Source: UBA7702 sp040776805 (GTDB taxonomy: Bacteria; Bacillota; Dehalobacteriia; UBA7702). Taken from it: a stretch of 64,000 nucleotides of DNA. Shown here in pieces: positions 45,006 through 53,824 of this stretch (position 1 is the first letter of the stretch; every line of letters starts with the position of its first letter). The notes under the pieces were generated by a model that was not told the origin of the DNA, searched no databases, and worked only from the letters and a program-made list of their open reading frames with translations. The stretch spans positions 124,001 through 188,000 of the forward strand of contig JAXGZS010000003.1 in the NCBI GenBank assembly GCA_040776805.1. The letters are read 5' to 3'. Position numbers and translations under genes: made by a program.

Positions 45006-45641
45006 TCATTCTGCCGGTTCCGTGAACCAATGTTCTTCTTCCAACACAGCACAGTCTAATTTTGTCTGGAATTCCTGGGCGAGCAAGGCAAAAAAAGCGT
45101 CGACCTCGGTTTTTTTTATCAGGCAGTAAAGCACGGCGTTGCTCTTGTATTCCACGTCTTCAATGCGATAGCCCTTTTGCAGCAGAAAGTGTTCGATTTT
45201 GCCGATGAGGTCGTAATCGGCACAAATGGCGACTTTTTTCCCTTGTACTTTACGTATCTTCGCGGTATCTGCCAGAGCCAACTGTGCCGCCTTGCCATAG
45301 GCGCGCACCAAACCGCCGGTACCCAAAAGCACGCCGCCGAAATAGCGGCTGACGACAATCACCGTATCGGTGAGTCCTTCCCCCTTTATGATTTCCAGGA
45401 TGGGCCGTCCCGCGGTACCGGCGGGTTCGCCGTCGTCGGTGGAGCGCTGGGTTTCCCCGTTTGGGCCGACGACATAGGCGTAAACCGTATGACGGGCGTC
45501 CCAGTGGCGTCTTTTGATTTCGTCGATAAAAGCCGCCGCTGCCGCCTCGCTGTCAACGGGGCGGGCATAGCCGAGAAATTTTGATTTCTTTTCGCTGTAT
45601 GCAGCGGCGCCGGTTTTCGCCAGCGTAAGCAGATCCGCCAT
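45006..45641 (-). CDS. YigZ/IMPACT-family protein
   Basis: A 211-residue protein of the YigZ (UPF0029/IMPACT) family. The N-terminal domain carries SKFLGYARPV, HTVYAYVVG, STDDGEPAGTAGRPIL and VSRYFGGVLLGTGGLVRAYG. The C-terminal domain is the small DUF1949 fold. The role is uncertain; relatives affect translation control. It sits 58 bases upstream of miaB on the same strand. Confidence 0.92.
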   Translation of the reverse strand: MADLLTLAKTGAAAYSEKKSKFLGYARPVDSEAAAAAFIDEIKRRHWDARHTVYAYVVGPNGETQRSTDDGEPAGTAGRPILEIIKGEGLTDTVIVVSRYFGGVLLGTGGLVRAYGKAAQLALADTAKIRKVQGKKVAICADYDLIGKIEHFLLQKGYRIEDVEYKSNAVLYCLIKKTEVDAFFALLAQEFQTKLDCAVLEEEHWFTEPAE

Positions 45642-45701
45642 CTCGCTCCCCTTTCTTATGACTCTATTTTACCATAAAACGGGTTTTTTTGCCATGAAAA
45701 A

Positions 45702-45735
45702 AGCCGCGTAACAAAAACGTTTTACGGCTTTCTCT
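45702..45735 (-). terminator. Terminator after ogt
   Basis: On the minus strand AAAGCCGTAAAACG pairs with CGTTAC-GCGGCTTT (small bulge) and is followed by TTTTTT. Confidence 0.75.
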
Positions 45736-45736
45736 T

Positions 45737-46207
45737 TTATTTCAGATCTTGATGTCCTTCTAAGCGCAGCAGTTGTTTTTTCAATTCTCTGCCGGCGCCA
45801 AAATTGCCGGTTTCACCGTTCTTTTTGATGACGCGGTGGCACGGCACGATGAGCAACAGAGGATTTGCCCCCACGGCATTCCCCACGGCGCGGCTGGACT
45901 TTGGCCGGTCAATGGCTTTGGCAATGTCCTCGTAACTCGCTGTTTTTCCGTAGGGCAGTGATAACAAGGCTTGCCATACCTGGCGCTGAAAGGGTGTGCC
46001 ATCAAGTTGCAGAGGGAGTTCAAAGCAGTTTCGCTTTCCGGCAAGATATTCATTGACCTGTTTTTCCGTTTCCTTTAAAACAGTATCGCCGGTATGACTT
46101 TCCGCTTCTTTGATTTCTCTGCCATAATAGAGGCCCAGCAAAGAGCCGTTTGCGCTGACGGCGGTAAGGTTGCCGATGGTTGTGGGGAAACAGTAAGTAT
46201 ATTTCAT
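45737..46207 (-). CDS. ogt: Methylated-DNA-[protein]-cysteine S-methyltransferase
   Basis: A suicide repair protein that takes methyl groups from O6-methylguanine. The 156-residue protein has the FQRQVWQALLSLPYGKTASYEDIA recognition helix region, the active-site PCHRV and a closing GNFGAGRELKKQLL. Start choice is open: ATG 46207 has GGAG touching it, while an in-frame TTG at 46213 has AAGGAAA at a more usual distance. Confidence 0.93.
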   Translation of the reverse strand: MKYTYCFPTTIGNLTAVSANGSLLGLYYGREIKEAESHTGDTVLKETEKQVNEYLAGKRNCFELPLQLDGTPFQRQVWQALLSLPYGKTASYEDIAKAIDRPKSSRAVGNAVGANPLLLIVPCHRVIKKNGETGNFGAGRELKKQLLRLEGHQDLK

Positions 46208-46270
46208 CTCCAAATTTCCTTTCTTTCTTCTTTCCTTCTTTCAACGGATTCATTCGGTTATTTTAGCGCA

Positions 46271-48244
46271 TCAGCTTTTATGGGGATGCCGGTAGAGCTT
46301 TCTCAGGTCGTTGGTGGGTGGTAAGCAGGTACGGTTTTGGCAAACATAGTAAGTCACTTCATCATTGAGGAGCGGATAGTATTCATCGGGTTTTTTCATC
46401 AGGAGGGTGGCCCGTAAATCCGTCTTCAAGGGAATATTTTGCAAAGCCCCGGCCTGTTTACCCACGCAGACGATTTCCCGGGGCGGATAGAGATTGCGGT
46501 TTAGGGCGTAGAGAAAGAAACCGGCGGCCCGGGGCTGTTTGCCGACATTGGCTTTCATAAAATGGAGCTGTTTCTCGGCCAGTTGCTGATCCTGTTCGTC
46601 CTTGGTCAGATCGGCAAGAAGCAACAGATTAAAACTCATGACCGCATTGCCGCAGGGGATCGCCGCATCGTAAACATCCTTTATCGGCGTAATCAAAGCT
46701 TCGTTTTCTCTGCCGCTGAGGAAGAAGCCGCCGTTATTTTTGTCGAAGTAAGCATCAACGACGGTATCGCAAAAGACGATGGCGTCGTGGAGATGCCTTT
46801 CGTCAAGGGTCGCTTCGTAAAGTTGTAACAAGGCAAAAATCAGATAGGCGTAATCGTCGAGGAAACCCTCGCCGAAGGCCTGCTCTTTCCTGATACCCAC
46901 CAGCAAGTTTTTTCCTTTAACCGCGTGGTTTTTCAGGCAGGCCAGGGCTTCTTCCGCGGCGTTTCGGTAGGTTTTTTCGCCGCTGACCCGGTAAAGCACG
47001 GCCAACGCAGCAATCATCATGCCGTTCCAGGCGGTGAGGATCTTATCATCGGTAAATAAACGGGTTCTTTCCTTCCTGTATTCCCCCAAAGCTTGCAAGG
47101 TTTTTGCGGGAGCGGCGGAAAGATCTTCGCTGCTCAGGAGGTTCGGAATGTTTTTCCCCTCAAAATTACCCTTTTGGCTGATATCAAAGCGGCGGTTGAA
47201 GCGGTCTCCCTCTTCTTCTCCCAGCACAGCGCTGGTTTCCCCAGGCGTAAAGAGGTAGTATTTGCCCTCTTCTCCTTCACTGTCGGCGTCTTGGGCCGCA
47301 TAAAAACCGCGGTTTTCCCCGGTCATTTCGTGTAAGACGAAATCGGCGGTTCTTTTCGCGATTTCCAGGTAACGCTCCTTTTGCGTCATTTCATAGGCTT
47401 TGGCGTAGCAGAGAATCAAAAGGGCGTTGTCGTAGAGCATTTTTTCAAAATGAGGCACGAGGAAAAAGCGGTCTGTGGCATAGCGGCAAAAACCGCCGCC
47501 GATATGATCGAAGAGGCCGCCGCGGTACATTTGGGTCAGCGTCGTTTCCACCATTTCAAGGAGGTATTCGCCGCCCACGGCCTCGTAGCGCTCCATCAGG
47601 AAGAGCAGGTTATGGGGTGTGGGGAACTTTGGCGCGCTGCCGAAGCCGCCGTATACGCCATCAAAACTTTCCACAAAATCAGCCACGGCTTTTTCGATCA
47701 GGCTTTCCCCGCCGTTGACCGCCGCGGGTTCCTCCTGTTTGCCGATGTGTTCCGTGATCAGATCGGCGTTTTCCATAAGGCGCTCCCGGTCGTTTTCCCA
47801 TTGCTCGGCGATATAACGCAGTATGTCAAGGAAACCAATGCGGTTCATGACCGTGTCTTTGGGGAAGTAAGTTCCCGCCATAAAAGGCTTCTGCTCCGGT
47901 GTCAGGAAGATGCTCATGGGCCAGCCGCCGCTGCCGGTCATGGCTTGACAGACGCGCATATAAACACCGTCCACATCGGGGCGTTCTTCCTTATCCACCT
48001 TGATTGGTACGAAATAACGGTTGAGCAGGGAAGCCACTTCCTCATCAGAAAAGGATTCTCTTGCCATCACGTGACACCAATGGCAGGTGCTGTAGCCGAT
48101 GCTCAAAAAAACCGGTTTGTTTTCAGCTTTCGCTTTGCGGAACGCCTCTTCTCCCCAGGGATACCAATCCACGGGGTTATCGGCATGTTGCAGCAAATAC
48201 GGGCTCTTTTCTTGTTCAAGTCTATTTCGGGTGATCGTCGTCAT
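46271..48244 (-). CDS. Thioredoxin-domain protein of the YyaL/SSP411 (DUF255) family
   Basis: A 657-residue soluble protein. The N-terminal thioredoxin-like domain starts NRLEQEKSPYLLQHADNPVDWYPWG and has the redox pair GYSTCHWCHVMARESF. The rest is an alpha/alpha-barrel (six-hairpin glycosidase fold) with YDNALLILCYAKAY. The family is widespread, with no agreed function; a role in redox or cell-surface sugar metabolism has been proposed. It stands between ogt and the rnf operon terminator. Confidence 0.92.
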   Translation of the reverse strand: MTTITRNRLEQEKSPYLLQHADNPVDWYPWGEEAFRKAKAENKPVFLSIGYSTCHWCHVMARESFSDEEVASLLNRYFVPIKVDKEERPDVDGVYMRVCQAMTGSGGWPMSIFLTPEQKPFMAGTYFPKDTVMNRIGFLDILRYIAEQWENDRERLMENADLITEHIGKQEEPAAVNGGESLIEKAVADFVESFDGVYGGFGSAPKFPTPHNLLFLMERYEAVGGEYLLEMVETTLTQMYRGGLFDHIGGGFCRYATDRFFLVPHFEKMLYDNALLILCYAKAYEMTQKERYLEIAKRTADFVLHEMTGENRGFYAAQDADSEGEEGKYYLFTPGETSAVLGEEEGDRFNRRFDISQKGNFEGKNIPNLLSSEDLSAAPAKTLQALGEYRKERTRLFTDDKILTAWNGMMIAALAVLYRVSGEKTYRNAAEEALACLKNHAVKGKNLLVGIRKEQAFGEGFLDDYAYLIFALLQLYEATLDERHLHDAIVFCDTVVDAYFDKNNGGFFLSGRENEALITPIKDVYDAAIPCGNAVMSFNLLLLADLTKDEQDQQLAEKQLHFMKANVGKQPRAAGFFLYALNRNLYPPREIVCVGKQAGALQNIPLKTDLRATLLMKKPDEYYPLLNDEVTYYVCQNRTCLPPTNDLRKLYRHPHKS

Positions 48245-48334
48245 CTGAAAGACCCTCCCCTATCCTAAAAATCACTTGCATTTGCTTAGTATCCCATGGT
48301 CTCTACAAAATCATGTGGTAAACAAGGCTATTTA

Positions 48335-48394
48335 AAAATAAAAAACTCTCAATGATAAGCACAGTATACCATACCGCGCTTCCTTTGAGAGGTT
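48335..48394 (-). terminator. Terminator of the rnf-apbE-ecfT operon
   Basis: On the minus strand CTCTCAA pairs with TTGAGAG, and inside it AAGC and GTAT pair with GCTT and ATAC, giving a long hairpin. TTTTTTATTTTT follows. Confidence 0.8.
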
Positions 48395-48434
48395 CTTTTT
48401 GACCTTTTTTTGCTATTTTTACTGTTTTATGATC

Positions 48435-49208
48435 TTATGATCTTTCAATGAGATAAACGCCAACCATCAGAGCGCAAAAAATGAGCACCGCGGCGAAATC
48501 CGCAAAAGAACAGCGAAACCGGTAGGAAAAGCCCCTTTCGGCATCGTTTACGAGCATTTCCTGGACTTTATCGGTATCGGCAAGGGACGCGGAGATCAGG
48601 GAGACAAGGACTTGGGCCATATCTTTGACCAGAGGATAAAATCCTCGCTTGTTTTTGCTCTTATTGTTTTTATAGGAGGAAAACAGTTCTTTATAGGAAT
48701 CGAGGAAGCGGTTGGCCATTTCGGCAAGGAGCAGCATAACGAAACGGATGGTACTCAAAAAGCCGGATACGGGGATTTTCAATAAGCGCAAAGGGAGCAG
48801 GATTTGATGGAGCAAACCCAAAAACAATTCCATGGGGGTGGTCATGATATAGAGGCTGGTGACGTACCAGAGCAAAAACAAGCGCAGGATCCGGTAAAAA
48901 AGCTCTTGATAAGCGTTGACTTCCATGGTCCCACTGCCGCCAAAAAGAGCAAACAGCGCTTGGATTGCCACGCCGAACAGCAGCGGCAGAATGATGATCA
49001 CCAGATAGGCGACGATGTTTTTCAGCAGCGTCTTTCCGGGGATGCCGGAAATCAGGGAAAGCAGGGCAAAAAAGGAGAAGAAAACAACGAAGCTGGCATT
49101 TTTCACACAAAAAAAGGGTATGATTGCCAGGAATAAAGTAAGGATCAACTTTATACCTGCATCCATCCCTGAAAAATTTGTATCGTCACCTGTTTTCATT
49201 TTGATCAT
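48435..49208 (-). CDS. Energy-coupling factor transporter transmembrane protein (EcfT/CbiQ family)
   Basis: A 257-residue membrane protein with about five segments and a cytoplasmic helical region. The family's coupling motifs appear as ADTDKVQEMLVNDAERGF near the end, close to the usual A-R-G type. It overlaps the upstream Gx gene by 23 bases. No ECF ATPase (EcfA) is in this window, so it must borrow one from elsewhere or work differently. It is the last gene of the rnf operon. Confidence 0.8.
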   Translation of the reverse strand: MIKMKTGDDTNFSGMDAGIKLILTLFLAIIPFFCVKNASFVVFFSFFALLSLISGIPGKTLLKNIVAYLVIIILPLLFGVAIQALFALFGGSGTMEVNAYQELFYRILRLFLLWYVTSLYIMTTPMELFLGLLHQILLPLRLLKIPVSGFLSTIRFVMLLLAEMANRFLDSYKELFSSYKNNKSKNKRGFYPLVKDMAQVLVSLISASLADTDKVQEMLVNDAERGFSYRFRCSFADFAAVLIFCALMVGVYLIERS

Positions 49209-49713
49209 GGAAAATCCCTTTGACGCGGATTTCGCGAATCACCGCGCTGCCGATGGTACCGGTAATGAAGCCGGTAATCAGCGCCGAAAGCAAAAGTACC
49301 GGCAGGTAATAAAAGATCACGCTGCTTTTTAAAATCAAAAAGGCGGCGCCGATCTGGCCGGTGTTATGGAGCAGGGCGCCAATGATGCTGACGCCTTTGA
49401 TGCTGAAGAAGCGGGAAAAATGATGATAGAAAAACCACATGCCGAGAACGCTTAGGATACCGCCGCTGAGGCTAAAGGCCAGCACCACAACGCCTTTGGT
49501 CAACAATGCGATGATGAGGCATTTGACCGTCATGATGAAAAGCGCGTCTTTCAAATCGAGAAACTCAATGGCGATTAAAATGATGATATTGGCCAGACCC
49601 AATTTGATGCCGGGAACCGGAATGGGGATCGGAATAAACGATTCCAGATAAGAGATGATGATCGCGTTGCAGATAAGGATGATGTTAACGGCCAGACGCT
49701 TATTTTTACTCAT
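49186..49713 (-). CDS. Gx-family membrane protein (heptaprenyl diphosphate synthase component I-like)
   Basis: A 175-residue protein with about five membrane segments, including the conserved ESFIPIPIPVPGIKLGLANI block typical of the Gx/HepS component I family. The size and fold resemble ECF substrate-binding (S) subunits, which agrees with the EcfT gene just downstream. It is often found with NusG-II, ApbE and Rnf genes. The substrate is unknown. Confidence 0.85.
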   Translation of the reverse strand: MSKNKRLAVNIILICNAIIISYLESFIPIPIPVPGIKLGLANIIILIAIEFLDLKDALFIMTVKCLIIALLTKGVVVLAFSLSGGILSVLGMWFFYHHFSRFFSIKGVSIIGALLHNTGQIGAAFLILKSSVIFYYLPVLLLSALITGFITGTIGSAVIREIRVKGIFHDQNENR

Positions 49714-49740
49714 CGTTTCAGGTTCCTTTTTCTCAAAGCG

Positions 49741-50130
49741 TTAGTAGGCAAAGGTATCTACTTCGCTCTCCCCTTCCCCTTCGATGCTAATGACGACTTT
49801 GTTGGGCAAACAAACCGCCTTATCGCCGGCTTTCGTCAGCCATCCCGTATCGACGCAGGTTTGATTGGGGCAGTCCGATTTCTCAAAGCGGATGCGTCCT
49901 TTCTCGGCTAAAAGAACCTGGTGCAGCGGTTCTTCAATGACAATGGTTTGAGAATCTTCCAGTTTTGTCAGATTGATCGCTTTGATCTCTTCCCCGTCTT
50001 GGCTGACCACGGCGATCAAGTCGCCGCCGCTGTCCTTTTGTAAGGCCTTTAAGCCAAAGAAGACCGCGGCAATGATCAGAATACTGACGATCAGAATTTT
50101 ATCGCCCTTTTTGAATATACGTATACCCAT
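49741..50130 (-). CDS. NusG domain II-containing membrane-anchored protein
   Basis: A 129-residue protein with one N-terminal membrane helix and an extracytoplasmic NusG domain II, recognised by DCPNQTCVDTGWL and CLPNKVVI. ATG 50130 has GAGG 9 bases upstream; a TTG at 50145 is possible. It overlaps the end of apbE by 32 bases. The role is unknown, but the family goes with ApbE and Rnf in many Bacillota. Confidence 0.85.
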   Translation of the reverse strand: MGIRIFKKGDKILIVSILIIAAVFFGLKALQKDSGGDLIAVVSQDGEEIKAINLTKLEDSQTIVIEEPLHQVLLAEKGRIRFEKSDCPNQTCVDTGWLTKAGDKAVCLPNKVVISIEGEGESEVDTFAY

Positions 50131-51145
50131 TGCTCGCGTCCTCAAAATGGAAAGTCTCGCTTAATCCGGAAGTGACGTAAATCTCCTTCTCCGTGGTGAT
50201 GAAGACAGCTTCGGCGCCGTCGGTTTTTTCAATCAGGGCCATGCCTTCATCGAGGCCGAGGACAATGGCTTTCGCCAGCCCGTCGGCGTCGGCGGAGGAA
50301 GCCGTGATCACCGTAACGCTCATCAGACCGTTATCAATGGGGTAGCCGGTGCGGGGATCGATGATATGACAGTACCGTTTGTGGTCCTCTATAAAGTAAC
50401 GCTGATAATCACCGGAGGTTACCACAGCTTGATCGCTGACTTCAACGTAGCCGATGATATCGCTGGTTTCTCCCCTGGGGTCTTGGATCCCCACTTTCCA
50501 GGGCGTGCCGTCGGGCTTATTCCCCAGCACCACAACGTTGCCGCCGAGGTTGATAAAGGCGGAGGTGACGCCGTATTCCTTGTAGCGCTCAATGGCCAGA
50601 TCGCCGATATAACCTTTGGCGATTCCCCCCAGATCGATCATCTGCCCCTCTTGCCGCAGGGCAGCTTTGCTGGCCGCCGCGTCGATGAGCACATCTTCGT
50701 AATTGACCAAGGGCAGCAATGACGCGATCTCCTCTTGTGGAGGAATTCGGGGATCATCGCCGCAAACGCCCCAAGCGTTCACGATGGGGGCCACCGTAAT
50801 ATCGAAGGCGGCCCCATCACTATAATCAGATATTTTTTGCGCTTCCTGTAACAGCGCAATGGTTTTGGGATCAAGCTCCACATAACCCCTTCCGGCGTTG
50901 TTGTTGAGCTTCACCGTATCGCCGGCGGCGCTTTCCACGGACCAAAGGTCGTCGAGCTCTTTGATTTCAGCGGAAACAGCGTCGGCGGCGGCTTGGGCGT
51001 TTTCACCGTAAACCACCTGGTTGATGATGGTGTCCAGGGCGAAATCTTCCGCTTCCACCTCGTTTTCCGTTGCTTTGCCTGCGCCGCAGGCTGCCGTGAA
51101 GAGGAAAAGACTGATCATGAACATGATAAAAACAATTTTTTTCAT
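50099..51145 (-). CDS. apbE: FAD:protein FMN transferase, lipoprotein
   Basis: Attaches FMN covalently to threonine in SGAT-type sites of RnfG and RnfD, using FAD. The 348-residue precursor has a lipobox (FTAACG, Cys20). The enzyme part has DLGGIAKGYIGDLA, NLGGNVVVLG, HIIDPRTGYP and the metal-binding SADADGLAKAIVLG region. Its targets RnfG and RnfD are encoded upstream in the same operon. Confidence 0.95.
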   Translation of the reverse strand: MKKIVFIMFMISLFLFTAACGAGKATENEVEAEDFALDTIINQVVYGENAQAAADAVSAEIKELDDLWSVESAAGDTVKLNNNAGRGYVELDPKTIALLQEAQKISDYSDGAAFDITVAPIVNAWGVCGDDPRIPPQEEIASLLPLVNYEDVLIDAAASKAALRQEGQMIDLGGIAKGYIGDLAIERYKEYGVTSAFINLGGNVVVLGNKPDGTPWKVGIQDPRGETSDIIGYVEVSDQAVVTSGDYQRYFIEDHKRYCHIIDPRTGYPIDNGLMSVTVITASSADADGLAKAIVLGLDEGMALIEKTDGAEAVFITTEKEIYVTSGLSETFHFEDASNGYTYIQKGR

Positions 51146-51193
51146 AGCAAAATCCTTTTATATTAGTTTATCATCAATCTTTCCCGGATTCAA

Positions 51194-52036
51194 TCACTGG
51201 TTGATTGCTTTTTTCAGCAAAACGTCGGGATCCAGCATATAAGACTGCAAGACATTGGTGGGACATTTTTCCATGCAGACGGGATCATCGCATTTTTCAA
51301 CGCAGATGGCGGAATTGACCACCGCCAAGTTGTCGATCATGGTAATCGCGTCATAAGGGCAACTCTTGACGCAAGCGCCGCAGCCGATGCAGCCGACTTT
51401 GCAAACTTTGCGCACTTCGGCGCCTTTTTTCTTGGAGTTGCAATGAACGGCCACGTGAGCGTTGACGGGAATCATGGAAATGACGTTTTTGGGACAGGCT
51501 TCGGCGCATTTTCCGCAGCCGGTACAGTTTTTCCGGCTCACCTTGGGCAAACCGTCTTCGCCGATACACAGCGCTTCGAAGACACAGGCGCTGACACAGC
51601 TGCCCAAACCGACGCAGCCGTAGGAGCATCCTTTGGGACCGTCCTGTAACAAAGAAGCCGCCCAGCAATTATCAATGCCGTCATAATCGTATTTACTGTT
51701 CCCTGCCGGCGTTTGCCAGCATTTCACAAAAGCGTAGCGGGGTTCTACATCAGCGGCGCTTTTGCCGGTTAACTTGGCGACTTGATCCGCAATGGCTTTT
51801 TTGCCGGGGATACAAAGACTCGGCGAAACGTCCTTATCAAGAACAACTGCTTCGGCATAAGCCTGACAGCCGGCGTAGCCGCAAGCGCCGCATTGGCCTT
51901 TGGGCAGAATATCTTCGACCACATGAATTAAGGGATTCATTTCGACAGCCAGCTTTTTGTTGGCAAAGGCCAGCACGAAACCGAAGATCAAACCAACCGA
52001 TGCCATGACCGCAATAATCACAATAAAAATCATCAT
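51194..52036 (-). CDS. rnfB: Rnf complex subunit RnfB
   Basis: The iron-sulphur subunit thought to take electrons from ferredoxin. The 280-residue protein starts with one membrane helix, then a Cys motif GQCGACGYAGCQAYAEAV, followed by several 4Fe-4S ferredoxin motifs (CTGCGKCAEACPKNV, CIGCGACVKSCPYDA, CVEKCDDPVCMEKCP). It follows rnfA by 18 bases. Confidence 0.95.
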   Translation of the reverse strand: MMIFIVIIAVMASVGLIFGFVLAFANKKLAVEMNPLIHVVEDILPKGQCGACGYAGCQAYAEAVVLDKDVSPSLCIPGKKAIADQVAKLTGKSAADVEPRYAFVKCWQTPAGNSKYDYDGIDNCWAASLLQDGPKGCSYGCVGLGSCVSACVFEALCIGEDGLPKVSRKNCTGCGKCAEACPKNVISMIPVNAHVAVHCNSKKKGAEVRKVCKVGCIGCGACVKSCPYDAITMIDNLAVVNSAICVEKCDDPVCMEKCPTNVLQSYMLDPDVLLKKAINQ

Positions 52037-52054
52037 GTTATTTTTCTACCTCCC

Positions 52055-52636
52055 TTATTCTGTAATCATGCCGGAAAACCCAAAAAAGGATAATGCCAGG
52101 CAACCTGCAATAATAAAGGCGATACCCAAACCTTGCAGGGATTTCGGTACATCCGCCAGTTTCAGTTTTTCACGGCAGCTGGCCATCAGCACGAGGGCTA
52201 AGGCAAAGCCGACACCGGAGCCGAAGGCATTGACGATGCTTTTCATCAGCGTGTAGTCAGATTCAATATTGACCAGGGGAACACCGAGGACGACGCAGTT
52301 GGTGGCGATCAAAAGCAGGTAAATCCCCCACATCTTATGGAGCGTCGGCGTGAATTTTTTCACGAACATTTCCAGTAACTGTACGAAGCTGGCAATTAAC
52401 AATACCAGTACAACGGTGGTTAAGAATGTGACGTTGTAAGGCACCAGAATATAATTATAAACCAGCCAGCTGAAAATGGAAGCCACGGTAAGGACGGCGG
52501 TGACCGCCATGCCCATACCGGCGGATGCGCTGAAATTCTTGGAGACGCCGAAGAAAATACAGAGCCCCAGGAATCGCGTGAGTATGAAGTTATTGACCAC
52601 AACAGCCCCGGCGAACAGGAGAAAATAGTCCATCAT
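52055..52636 (-). CDS. rnfA: Rnf complex subunit RnfA
   Basis: A 193-residue membrane subunit with six helices, homologous to RnfE and to NqrE. It starts MMDYFLLFAGAVVVNNFILTRFLGLCIFFGVS; the cysteine in this type of motif helps hold the in-membrane iron-sulphur cluster. The ATG overlaps the rnfE stop. Confidence 0.95.
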   Translation of the reverse strand: MMDYFLLFAGAVVVNNFILTRFLGLCIFFGVSKNFSASAGMGMAVTAVLTVASIFSWLVYNYILVPYNVTFLTTVVLVLLIASFVQLLEMFVKKFTPTLHKMWGIYLLLIATNCVVLGVPLVNIESDYTLMKSIVNAFGSGVGFALALVLMASCREKLKLADVPKSLQGLGIAFIIAGCLALSFFGFSGMITE

Positions 52637-53259
52637 AATACGTCACCTCTCTTGGCTTTCACTTTTTCAATGTGGTTGCTCAGCATTTTTGTCCCCGCGA
52701 CCATATAGCCGATGAGGATAAAGGCGCCGGGGGCTAAGATCATAATCAAAGCCGGCTGATAAGCGCTGGGCAAAACTTGGTATCCGAGGAACGTGCCGTT
52801 GCCGATAATTTCTCTGATGGCGCCGATCAAAAGCATGGCGAGGGTGAAACCGACGCCCATGCCGAGTCCGTCTAAGAAGGAGCGCCAGACATTATTTTTC
52901 GAGGCGAAGACTTCCGCCCGAGCCAGGATGATGGCAAAGACCACCACCAGGGAAAGATAGATGCCCATCGCTTTAAAGAGCAGCGGGAAGTAAGCCTGTA
53001 AAAGCAATTCGGCCAATGTGACGATGGTGGCGATGGAGGTTACATAAACGGGTACCCTGACTTTTGGGTTGACCCATCTGCGAATGATGGATACGGTGAT
53101 GTTATTCAATGAAATAACGAAGGCGACAGTAATACCCATGGCCAAAGCGTTGACGACAGAGGTGGTAACGGCCAGGGCCGGACAAAGGCTTAAGGCCAAA
53201 ACAAGAATCGGATTTTCCAGGATGATCCCTTTGGAAAATATCTGCCAATGTTCTTTCAT
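52633..53259 (-). CDS. rnfE: Rnf complex subunit RnfE
   Basis: A 208-residue membrane subunit with six helices, paralogous to RnfA, with the matching LALSLCPALAV cysteine region. The start at 53259 is one base after the rnfG stop. Confidence 0.94.
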   Translation of the reverse strand: MKEHWQIFSKGIILENPILVLALSLCPALAVTTSVVNALAMGITVAFVISLNNITVSIIRRWVNPKVRVPVYVTSIATIVTLAELLLQAYFPLLFKAMGIYLSLVVVFAIILARAEVFASKNNVWRSFLDGLGMGVGFTLAMLLIGAIREIIGNGTFLGYQVLPSAYQPALIMILAPGAFILIGYMVAGTKMLSNHIEKVKAKRGDVL

Positions 53260-53260
53260 G

Positions 53261-53824
53261 TTATTCGCCCCCTTCCAGATATGCGTTGACTTCGTCAACG
53301 GCATTTTTTACTGCCAGTGTAACCGCTCTCGAGGTAATGGTGGCGCCGCTGATGGCCAAAATTTTATCGCTTTCGTTGACGTCTTTCGTAACTTCGAGCT
53401 CTTTAGAGGTTTTACCGGGGAATTGATCGATAAACGGTGATTTCTCCGCTTTATCCCCAAGTCCGGGGGTTTCGTTGGATTCGACAATCGTATAGTTCAT
53501 CACGGTTCCTTCCGGGGAAATGGCGACCAAGAAACTCATGGTACCGCCGTAGCCTTTGCTTTCCGAGGGAACGATATAAGCGATGATTTCCCCGTCAATG
53601 CTGGCCGAATACCATTCGTCTTTACCCGGAATCTCCGTATACTCGTCAACATCGGTAATCAGGCTTTGCAGAGCCAATGTTTTCAGCTCTTCGGCTTTCT
53701 GTACGGCAATATCGTGGGTGAAGAAGTAAACCGTGGCGATAATCAGCCCCGAAACGATGCAGGCGACGGTCAAATTGAGGGCGATTTTGAAGATGCTGCC
53801 GTTATCTTTTTTATCATTTGTCAT
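53261..53824 (-). CDS. rnfG: Rnf complex subunit RnfG (covalent FMN)
   Basis: A 187-residue protein with one N-terminal membrane helix and an outer FMN domain. The flavinylation site is SGATITS near the C-terminus, the target of ApbE. The 5' end overlaps rnfD by 11 bases. Confidence 0.95.
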   Translation of the reverse strand: MTNDKKDNGSIFKIALNLTVACIVSGLIIATVYFFTHDIAVQKAEELKTLALQSLITDVDEYTEIPGKDEWYSASIDGEIIAYIVPSESKGYGGTMSFLVAISPEGTVMNYTIVESNETPGLGDKAEKSPFIDQFPGKTSKELEVTKDVNESDKILAISGATITSRAVTLAVKNAVDEVNAYLEGGE

